Assembly (NCBI GenBank): GCA_017550965.1
Contig: JAFZNK010000250.1
Span: 1-47,019, forward strand
Direction: 5' to 3'
From: Thermoguttaceae bacterium
GTDB taxonomy: Bacteria > Planctomycetota > Planctomycetia > Pirellulales > Thermoguttaceae
DNA: 47,019 nucleotides
Below the pieces are notes generated by a model. The model had not been told where the DNA came from. It saw only the letters and a program-made list of their open reading frames with translations, and made no database searches. This document shows, piece by piece, positions 40,962-47,019 of the stretch (position 1 is the first letter of the stretch; the number at the start of each line of letters is the position of its first letter). A program made the position numbers and the translations under genes.

Positions 40962-40978
40962 CCTGGAAGAATCGAACC

Positions 40979-42814
40979 ATGACAAAAAAACTACTGTCAG
41001 GAAACGAAGCGATTGCGCTTGGCGCCTATGAGGCGGATTGTTCAGTAGCGACGGGCTATCCTGGCACTCCCTCGACGGAAATTCTGGAAAATATCAGCAA
41101 ACGCTACGGAGACAAGATTTATTGCGAATGGTCTCCAAACGAAAAAGTCGCTTTTGAAGCAGCGGTAGGCGCGTCGACGACCGGCGCGCGCGCGATGACG
41201 ACGATGAAGCTCGTTGGTTTGAACGTCGCCGCCGACCCGTTGATGACGCTTTCGTACACGGGCGTCGCGGGCGGTTTTATCGCGGTCGTTGCGGACGATC
41301 CGGGCATGAACTCGTCTCAGGACGAACAAGACACTCGTCTTTTCGCGCATTTTGCGAAAGTCCCGGTTTTAGAGCCCGCCGACTCGCAAGAGGCCAAAGA
41401 GTTCATGAAAGTCGGCTTTGAAATTTCCGAACAATTTGGAACGCCGGTTATTTTGCGTACGACGACCACCGTCAGCCATTCGCGCGGCGTCGTCGAATCG
41501 GGAACGCCGTTGGCGCTCAATCGACCTCATTCGTTCAAAAAAGATCCGCAACGTTTTGTGCCGATTCCCGCGTTTGCGCGTCAGATGCGCGTTCGCCTTG
41601 AAGATCGCGTCGAACGGCTTGGCAAAGCGGCGTCCGTTTCGTCTCTCAATCGCGTCGAATGGAACGAGTCCGGCGATCGCGGAATTGGAATTGTAACGTC
41701 AAGCGCGACTTATCAATACGTCAAGGAAGTCTTCCCGGAAGCGAACGTTTTGAAGCTCGGCTGGTGCTATCCGTTCCCGGACGAGCTCCTGATCAACTTC
41801 TCCGACTCCGTCGAACGCGTCGTTGTGATCGAAGAGCTCGAAGATTTCGTCGAACAACATATGAAAGCGCTTGGAATCGCGACGATCGGCAAGAAAATCG
41901 GCCAGGAGAATCTCGTGCCGAAATACGGTCCGCTCGACGTCGACGTCCTGAAAAAAGTGCGCAAACAACTTAGCGAAAACCCCGCGACCGCGAAATACTT
42001 CACGGCTCCGGTCGCGGCTCCGGAAGCGAATCGCGCGGAACTTCCGGTTCTTCCGAACCGACCTCCGGTGCTTTGTCCGGGCTGTCCTCATCGCGGCTTG
42101 TTCTACGCGCTGAGCAAATTCGACGTCGTCGTCGCGGGCGACATTGGGTGCTATTCGCTGGCGGTCGCGCCTCCGCTTAATTGCATGGACACCATCTTGT
42201 GCATGGGGGGCGGCTTCACCGTCGCTCACGGTATCGACTGCGCGAAAAACGATCGTCCGGTCGTCGGCGTCCTTGGCGACTCGACGTTCTTCCACAGCGG
42301 CATGACCGGGCTTATGGATATCGTCTACAACAAAGGCAAATCGACCGTCATTGTCCTGGACAACCGCATTACCGCGATGACCGGGCATCAGGACAACCCC
42401 GGCACCGGCAAGACGATTATGGGCGAGCCGACGTACGAGGCGAAAATCGAAGATATCGCCAAGGCGATGGGCATGAAGAACGTCGTTACGGTCAATCCTC
42501 GCAAACTCGACGAAACGAGCGCGGCGCTCAAGACGGCGATCGAATCGGACGAACCCTGGTTAATCGTCGCGAAAGAGCCTTGTCCGCTCGCCTATCGGAA
42601 AAAAGCCGATCACGGCGTCCGCGTCGATCAGGACAAATGCAAGAAATGCGGCTCGTGCCTGAAAATCGGGTGCCCCGCGATTGAACGCGCCCCCGACAAG
42701 ACCGTCTCGATCAACGACACGTTATGCGTCTCGTGCGACTTGTGCAAGCAAGTTTGCAAATTCGGCGCGTTGGAAAGCTACGACGTCAATTCGGCGAAAG
42801 GAGGGCTCGTATGA
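40979..42814 (+). CDS. iorA: Indolepyruvate:ferredoxin oxidoreductase, alpha subunit
   Basis: With IorB this oxygen-sensitive TPP and iron-sulfur enzyme oxidatively decarboxylates aryl-pyruvates from aromatic amino acids to aryl-acetyl-CoA and reduces ferredoxin. The 611-residue protein has the transketolase-like N-terminal part (LLSGNEAIALGAYEAD, VATGYPGTPSTEI, EWSPNEKVAFEAAVGAS). The TPP-binding part is GDIGCYSLAVAPPLN with LGDSTFFHSGMTGL and DNRITAMTGHQDNPGTG. At the C-terminus lie two 4Fe-4S motifs, CKKCGSCLKIGCP and CVSCDLCKQVC. The length is typical. GGAAGA lies about ten bases before the ATG. It overlaps iorB by four bases. Three palindromic repeats sit directly upstream. The operon points to anaerobic amino acid fermentation. 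Confidence 0.97.
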   Translation: MTKKLLSGNEAIALGAYEADCSVATGYPGTPSTEILENISKRYGDKIYCEWSPNEKVAFEAAVGASTTGARAMTTMKLVGLNVAADPLMTLSYTGVAGGFIAVVADDPGMNSSQDEQDTRLFAHFAKVPVLEPADSQEAKEFMKVGFEISEQFGTPVILRTTTTVSHSRGVVESGTPLALNRPHSFKKDPQRFVPIPAFARQMRVRLEDRVERLGKAASVSSLNRVEWNESGDRGIGIVTSSATYQYVKEVFPEANVLKLGWCYPFPDELLINFSDSVERVVVIEELEDFVEQHMKALGIATIGKKIGQENLVPKYGPLDVDVLKKVRKQLSENPATAKYFTAPVAAPEANRAELPVLPNRPPVLCPGCPHRGLFYALSKFDVVVAGDIGCYSLAVAPPLNCMDTILCMGGGFTVAHGIDCAKNDRPVVGVLGDSTFFHSGMTGLMDIVYNKGKSTVIVLDNRITAMTGHQDNPGTGKTIMGEPTYEAKIEDIAKAMGMKNVVTVNPRKLDETSAALKTAIESDEPWLIVAKEPCPLAYRKKADHGVRVDQDKCKKCGSCLKIGCPAIERAPDKTVSINDTLCVSCDLCKQVCKFGALESYDVNSAKGGLV

Positions 42815-43404
42815 GCGCGAAAGAAAATACAAACGTCGTTTTAGTCGGCGTAGGCGGTCAGGGTATCCTTTTGGCGAGCGCGATCGTCGCGACGGCGGCG
42901 CTTGATTCCGGATACGACGTTAAAACAAACGAAATTCACGGCATGGCGCAACGCGGCGGTTCGGTTCTCGCGCAAGTGCGATACGGCGAGAAAGTTTACA
43001 GTCCGCTCGTTCCCAAAGGAACGGCGACCGTCCTCGCGTCCCTTGAAAAAACCGAGGCGATTCGCTACGTCGATTACCTCGCGCCCGACGGACTCGCGGT
43101 GATTTCCGATCAGGTCATCGTCCCGGTTACGGTCTCGTCCGGATCCGCGACGTACCCCGAGCTCGACGAAGAGGGGCTCCGCAAGATCTTTCCGCGTCTG
43201 GCGTACGTTCATGCGGTTGATAAAGCGACGGAACTTGGAAACGCGCGCGCCGCGAACGTCGTCTTGCTCGGCGCGCTTTCGACGAAACTCGAACTTGCCG
43301 ACGAAGTTTGGCAAAACGCCATTAAGAAATGCGTTAAGCCCGCGTTTGTCGACTTGAATCTCAAAGCGTTTTATCTCGGAAGAGAATTGGCGCAAAACGC
43401 GTAG
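42811..43404 (+). CDS. iorB: Indolepyruvate:ferredoxin oxidoreductase, beta subunit
   Basis: This is the small, gamma-type subunit of the 2-oxoacid:ferredoxin oxidoreductase superfamily that completes IorA. The 197-residue protein has NVVLVGVGGQGILLAS at the start, NEIHGMAQRGGSVLAQVRYG, SLEKTEAIRYVDYLAPDG, ARAANVVLLGALSTKL, and KPAFVDLNLKAFYLGREL at the end. The ATG at 42811 overlaps the iorA stop as ATGA, and GGAGGG precedes it within iorA, so translation is coupled. A frame upstream to 42724 overlaps the ferredoxin part of iorA and is not used. A hairpin terminator follows. Confidence 0.96.
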   Translation: MSAKENTNVVLVGVGGQGILLASAIVATAALDSGYDVKTNEIHGMAQRGGSVLAQVRYGEKVYSPLVPKGTATVLASLEKTEAIRYVDYLAPDGLAVISDQVIVPVTVSSGSATYPELDEEGLRKIFPRLAYVHAVDKATELGNARAANVVLLGALSTKLELADEVWQNAIKKCVKPAFVDLNLKAFYLGRELAQNA

Positions 43405-43414
43405 AATCGTAAAG

Positions 43415-43448
43415 AACCGCGCGTTACGTCGACGTAGCGCGCGGTTTT
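43415..43448 (+). terminator. Terminator of the iorAB operon
   Basis: AACCGCGC (43415-43422) pairs with GCGCGGTT (43439-43446) around a further palindromic centre (TACGTCGACGTA), and TTTT follows. Confidence 0.8.
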
Positions 43449-43491
43449 CGCTCGAAACGCGCGTTTTCTCTTTTTCACAAGGATTCCTCTA

Positions 43492-44820
43492 ATGACGTCT
43501 TCTCAAATCCCCGAACTGCCCGTCAATAAACCGATTTCCGAACGTCTTACGTCTTTGGACGCGTTGCGAGGATTCGACATCTTTCTCCTGTTAATGCTCG
43601 ACGTCGTCGCGCAATTTGCGCGCGGTCCGATGCCGGGCTTGCTTGAAGGAAAATCGGAAGCGTGCGTTACGTTCTGGAACAAATTTGTTTCGCAGTTTCA
43701 ACATATTCCGTGGCAAGGTTTTACGCTCTGCGATTTAGCGATGCCCCTGTTCGTGTTCATGGCGGGCGCGGCGATTCCGTTCTCCCTCTCGCGATATATC
43801 AAAGGCGAAGACAAACGCTGGGGAAGGCTCTGGTTCCGCATTATCAGGCGCGTCGTCGTCCTGTGGTTGTTTGGCATGGCGGTGCAGGGGCAGCTTCTTA
43901 CGCTCAATCCGGAAAAATTCAGGCTGTTCTCGAACACGCTCCAGTCGATCGCGGTCGGATATCTGTTCTCCTGCATAGCGTATCTTTACCTCCCGAAATG
44001 GGGGCGTCGCGGTTTGTTTGTCGCGCTGCTTCTGGCGTTCTGGGCGGGGATGAAATTCATTAAAGTCGGCGGTTCCGGCGAGACCGAAGGCTTGACCGAA
44101 TGGACGATGAACTGGATTACCGCGCGAGGTTGCGGAGGCGGAAGTTACGCCGAAGGAACGAACCTGGCCTACTGGGTCGATTGCCGCGTTCTTGGAAAGA
44201 CGATGGACGCCGCGAGCGTCAACGAAGCGGGAGAAGTCGTCTTTGCCGCGTGGTATCAGTACACGTGGATCTTCAGCTCGCTGACGTTCGTCGCGACCGC
44301 GCTCTCGGGAATGCTCGGCGGCGATTTGCTCTATACGACTCGCGAAAAAATGAAGGAACTCGGTCAAAACGAGATTGGGCGCCGCCGTCTGACGCAATGG
44401 CAGGCGTGCGCGCAACTTGTCGCTTTTGGCGCCGTGTGTCTGGTTCTCGGACGACTTTGGAACGCGCTTCCGGAAACGTCGCCCCTCTACTGCCCGATTA
44501 TCAAGCATATTTGGACTTCGTCGATGGTTTTGCACGCGTCGGGAATCAGCTTGTTGCTGTTGGCGTTGTGCTACCTGATTTTCGACATATGGAAGATCCC
44601 CGGCTTAAAGACGTTCCTCGTCGTTTTTGGTACCAACGCGATCGCGGCGTATATGCTTTCGCATTTGCTTCACTTCGATCAGATCGTCGGCTGGGTTTGC
44701 TACGGACTCGAACAGTATCTTGGAAGCTGGTATCAATTTACGCTTCATTCGTTAGGCGTCGCGCTCATCTGGGTAATCCTCTGGGATTTCTGGCGCCGAG
44801 GCAAGTTCTTGCGTGTTTAA
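43492..44820 (+). CDS. NagX/DUF5009-like multipass membrane acyltransferase
   Basis: The 442-residue integral membrane protein resembles the family of bacterial NagX and human heparan-alpha-glucosaminide N-acetyltransferase. Seen: the N-terminal signature RLTSLDALRGFDIFLLLMLDV, WQGFTLCDLAMPLFVFMAGAAIPFSLSRY with its acidic-basic pair, RRVVVLWLFGMAVQG, LQSIAVGYLFSCIAYLYLP, and about nine or ten hydrophobic segments, ending FGTNAIAAYMLSHLL and ALIWVILWDFWRRGKFL. Members transfer acetyl groups across the membrane to amino sugars in the human enzyme; bacterial substrates are poorly known. A central soluble loop (about residues 190-250) contains several Gly and Cys. AAGGA lies eight bases before the ATG. 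It has no link in function to the iorAB operon ahead of it and is 27 bases from the flavodiiron gene behind. Confidence 0.88.
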   Translation: MTSSQIPELPVNKPISERLTSLDALRGFDIFLLLMLDVVAQFARGPMPGLLEGKSEACVTFWNKFVSQFQHIPWQGFTLCDLAMPLFVFMAGAAIPFSLSRYIKGEDKRWGRLWFRIIRRVVVLWLFGMAVQGQLLTLNPEKFRLFSNTLQSIAVGYLFSCIAYLYLPKWGRRGLFVALLLAFWAGMKFIKVGGSGETEGLTEWTMNWITARGCGGGSYAEGTNLAYWVDCRVLGKTMDAASVNEAGEVVFAAWYQYTWIFSSLTFVATALSGMLGGDLLYTTREKMKELGQNEIGRRRLTQWQACAQLVAFGAVCLVLGRLWNALPETSPLYCPIIKHIWTSSMVLHASGISLLLLALCYLIFDIWKIPGLKTFLVVFGTNAIAAYMLSHLLHFDQIVGWVCYGLEQYLGSWYQFTLHSLGVALIWVILWDFWRRGKFLRV

Positions 44821-44847
44821 GAGAATATAGATAAGGAGTGATATACA

Positions 44848-46092
44848 ATGAATTTAACGACGGAATTACGCCCCGGCGTCGATCAAGTCGGATACGTCGA
44901 CTATAACGTTCGCGATTTTCACAGCTACGACACGCGTCTGGGCGCGACGTACAACGCGTACCTGATTCGCGACGAAAAAGTCGCGCTTATCGACACGGTC
45001 AAAGCGCCTTTTGCCGCGCAACTTAAACGCAACGTTTCTTCGCTCGTCGACCTGGACAAAGTCGATTATCTGGTCTGCCTTCACGCGGAGCTCGATCACG
45101 CGGGCTCGCTTCCGGCGATGGTCGAAGCGTGTCCGAACGCGACGGTCGTGTGCAACGCGAAATGCAAAGACGCGCTCGCGGGATTCTTCGACGTCTCGGC
45201 GTGGAAGTTTCAGATTGTTGAAAACGGCGAGTCTCTTTCGTTAGGCAAGCGCTCGCTGACGTTTGTGAACGTGCCGATGGTGCATTGGCCGGAATCGTCG
45301 GTCGCGTATATGCCCGAGGAAAAGATTCTCTTCTCAAACGACGCGTTTGGCCAACATATCGCGACTTCCGAACGATTCGACGACGAATACGATCTAGCGA
45401 AGATTCTCGAAGAGGCGAAGAGCTATTACGCGAATATCGTCGCGCCGTACGGCCGTCAGGTTCTCGCGACGCTCAAGACGGCGGAAACGCTCGATATTGA
45501 ATTGATCGCCCCGGCGCACGGGATTATGTGGCGTTCGCATATCGCCGACCTGATGAAAGCGTATCCCGCGTGGGCGTCGGGCAAATACGCGCCGAAAGTG
45601 TTGGTTCTTTACGACACGATGTGGCAAAGCACCGAATTGATGGCGGAAGAAATCTACGCCGGCGCGGTCGAATACGGTCAGAAAATCGCCAAAGAGAATC
45701 CAAACGAACCGAAGCTCGACGTTCAGCTCATGCACGTTCGCAAGACGACGCTTACAAGAATCGCCGCCGAAGCGCTCGACGCGGCGGCGGTAGCGTTTGG
45801 CAGCGCGACGCTCAACGCGTGTCTCATGCCCGCGATGGCCGCCGCGCTCGCGTATTTCCAGGGGCTGAAATTCCGTGAAAAAACGGCGTTGGCGTTTGGT
45901 TCGTTCGGTTGGGGAATCGGCGGTCCCGAAATGATTCAGAAGACGCTCGAAACGCTCAAGTATCCCGCGATTACCGAAAAGCCGATCAAAGCGAAACAGC
46001 GTCCGACCGCCGAAGTTCTCGCGGAATGTCGCGAAGCCGGCGCAAAACTAGCGCAGGCGGCGTGGGAACGGTATTTGTCTGACAAAAAATAA
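44848..46092 (+). CDS. fprA: Flavodiiron protein (A-type, FprA/ROO-like)
   Basis: Flavodiiron proteins reduce O2 (or NO) to water (or N2O) in anaerobes, protecting oxygen-sensitive enzymes. The 414-residue protein is a two-domain A-type member. The metallo-beta-lactamase-like part has all diiron ligands: His79, Glu81, Asp83 and His84 in HAELDHAG, His146 in MVHWPES, Asp165 in SNDAFG, and His224 in APAHGIMWR. The flavodoxin part begins near residue 250 (KVLVLYDTMWQSTELMAEEI) and has the FMN loops SATLNACLMPAM and FGSFGWGIGGPEM. There is no fused rubredoxin or flavin reductase domain, so a separate electron donor is needed. AAGGAG lies ten bases before the ATG. The neighbourhood with IOR fits anaerobic life with occasional oxygen stress. 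Confidence 0.96.
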   Translation: MNLTTELRPGVDQVGYVDYNVRDFHSYDTRLGATYNAYLIRDEKVALIDTVKAPFAAQLKRNVSSLVDLDKVDYLVCLHAELDHAGSLPAMVEACPNATVVCNAKCKDALAGFFDVSAWKFQIVENGESLSLGKRSLTFVNVPMVHWPESSVAYMPEEKILFSNDAFGQHIATSERFDDEYDLAKILEEAKSYYANIVAPYGRQVLATLKTAETLDIELIAPAHGIMWRSHIADLMKAYPAWASGKYAPKVLVLYDTMWQSTELMAEEIYAGAVEYGQKIAKENPNEPKLDVQLMHVRKTTLTRIAAEALDAAAVAFGSATLNACLMPAMAAALAYFQGLKFREKTALAFGSFGWGIGGPEMIQKTLETLKYPAITEKPIKAKQRPTAEVLAECREAGAKLAQAAWERYLSDKK

Positions 46093-46147
46093 GCGTCCCG
46101 CGCTGGGCGCGAAACGCCTATCGATTATTCTGTGATTGCGTAATTCA

Positions 46148-46186
46148 GCGCCCGCGTCGGCGGGCGCCTATCCGCGCTTCGCGCGG
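46148..46186. terminator. Paired hairpins between convergent fprA and gnd
   Basis: GCGCCCGC (46148-46155) and GCGGGCGC (46160-46167) form a perfect 8-bp stem; CCGCGC and GCGCGG (46172-46186) form a second. There is no long U tract. Placed between converging genes, they may stop transcription from both sides. Confidence 0.5.
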
Positions 46187-46193
46187 GTCGCGT

Positions 46194-47019
46194 CTACGAT
46201 TTCTTTACGTTGATCCAATCGGTGTGGAACGGGCCTTCGCCGGGCTTGTCGACTCGATAATACGTATGCGCGCCGAAGTAGTCGCGCTGCGCCTGGATTA
46301 AATTGGCGGGCAGGCGTTCGGATCGATACGAATCGAAATAAGTTAGCGCGGTCGTGAAGCCGGGGACGGGGATTCCCAATTCGACGGCCGTCTTAACGAC
46401 GTTTCTCCACGCGGGTTGCGCGCTTTCGACGGCGTTTTTGAAATACGGAGCGAGGAGCAGATTTTCGAGGTTCGGGTCGGCGTCAAACGCTTCTTTAATG
46501 CGTTCGAGGAACGCCGCGCGAATAATGCAACCGCCGCGCCATAAGAGCGCGATTCTTCCGCAGTCGAGCTTCCAGTCGTATTCTTTTGCCGCCGCCCGCA
46601 TTTGGACGAATCCTTGCGCGTAGCTGCAAATTTTCGACGCGTACAGAGCCTGTTTGACTTGCGCGATAAATTCGTTTCGATCGCCCTGATAGCGAACGTC
46701 TTTGGGCCCGTCTAATTTCGCGCTCGCGTTAACGCGCAGTTCCTTCATCGCCGAAATCGCGCGCGCGTAAACCGCCTCGGTGACCAACGTGCTCGGAACG
46801 CCCAAGTCGAGCGCCAACTGGCTCATCCACTTGCCGGTTCCTTTCGCCCCCGCCGCGTCGAGGATCTTGTCGACGAGCGGCTCGCCCGTTTCCGGATCGT
46901 CGACGGTGAAAATGTCGCGTGTGATCTCAATTAGGTAGCTGTCCAGCTCCGTTTTGTTCCATTCGGCGAAAATCTCGTAAAGCTCTTTATTCGTCAGTCC
47001 AAGCGCGTTTTTCATAATC
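46194..47019 (-). CDS. gnd: 6-phosphogluconate dehydrogenase, C-terminal part (5' end outside window)
   Basis: Gnd oxidises and decarboxylates 6-phosphogluconate to ribulose 5-phosphate with NADP+ in the oxidative pentose phosphate pathway. The visible 270-odd residues are the all-helical C-terminal domain: LTNKELYEIFAEWNKTELDSYLIEIT, the family-typical KILDAAGAKGTGKWMSQLALDLGVP, YAQGFVQMRAAAKEYDW, ALLWRGGCIIRAAFL, and the tail with TYFDSYRSERLPANLIQAQRDYFGAHTY and FHTDW. The frame runs on through the window edge; the Met at 47015 is internal, preceded by an in-frame Ile codon. The NADP-binding N-terminal domain, about 200 residues, lies outside. No defect is visible in the part present. Confidence 0.97.
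   Translation of the reverse strand, partial: IMKNALGLTNKELYEIFAEWNKTELDSYLIEITRDIFTVDDPETGEPLVDKILDAAGAKGTGKWMSQLALDLGVPSTLVTEAVYARAISAMKELRVNASAKLDGPKDVRYQGDRNEFIAQVKQALYASKICSYAQGFVQMRAAAKEYDWKLDCGRIALLWRGGCIIRAAFLERIKEAFDADPNLENLLLAPYFKNAVESAQPAWRNVVKTAVELGIPVPGFTTALTYFDSYRSERLPANLIQAQRDYFGAHTYYRVDKPGEGPFHTDWINVKKS

Larger units (their letters stand above)
40240..40978. other. Divergent gap upstream of iorA
   Basis: Holds the long leader and promoter of the minus-strand gene, including a perfect palindrome GAGAGCTTAAAGCTCTC (40377-40393), then 250 bases without a gene, and three type A hairpins leading up to iorA. No consensus promoter for iorA was found. Confidence 0.55.

Noticed and set aside
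40960..40985. tRNA T-arm (minus-strand GGTTCGATTC) near the iorA start
   Set aside because: The flanking bases do not form the T stem and no cloverleaf surrounds it. No tRNA was found elsewhere.

Overview
The window reads as a chromosomal segment of a Planctomycetota bacterium, most likely an anaerobic, host- or gut-associated member of the Pirellulales type. Evidence for the phylum: a giant surface protein whose N-terminus carries a variant of the planctomycete LEPRxLL-type sorting motif, a short SecA paralogue, a secreted Cys/Pro-rich protein that fits the proteinaceous planctomycete wall, and a single-pass protein starting MNVWNKVL. Evidence for anaerobic life: indolepyruvate:ferredoxin oxidoreductase (iorAB), a flavodiiron protein and a membrane pyrophosphatase. 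Species assignment is inference.

Layout. 1-1952: 3' part of a membrane pyrophosphatase (hppA), split by a one-base deletion near 1417. 2168-10967: an island of five minus-strand BspA-like leucine-rich-repeat genes, only one with a signal peptide, interrupted by a plus-strand AlbA_2/Schlafen-type ATP-binding regulator (5954-7297). 11598-16873: short secA, purA, and a secreted ADP-ribosylglycohydrolase-like protein. 17311-18069: the Cys-rich secreted protein behind a strong consensus promoter. 18616-28750: mostly housekeeping: serC (minus), tex, a KAS III enzyme, argH, an RluD-type pseudouridine synthase, an OleB/haloalkane-dehalogenase-like hydrolase and a MoxR ATPase. 29200-38313: a 3037-residue surface protein of three parallel beta-helix blocks (the last with chlamydial Pmp-like GGAI/FxxN repeats), about twelve fibronectin-III-like modules and a C-terminal PKD-like domain. 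38845-40239: a planctomycete-type membrane-anchored protein of unknown function (minus). 40979-46092: iorA-iorB, a NagX/DUF5009-like membrane acyltransferase and a flavodiiron protein. 46194-end: 3' part of gnd (minus).

Four families of short structured repeats recur in the gaps (around 2.0, 11.2-11.5, 18.2-18.5, 28.8, 38.6 and 40.9 kb): a CCGGGG...CCCCGG hairpin, a roughly 63-nt structured element with five copies, a roughly 85-nt element present in inverted copies, and an A/T-centred fragment related to it. They are not CRISPRs and encode nothing visible.

The strongest candidates for new biology are the surface-protein set (leaderless LRR paralogues, Pmp-like giant protein, Cys-rich wall protein) and the structured intergenic repeat families. 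No tRNA, rRNA, insertion sequence or CRISPR array was found.
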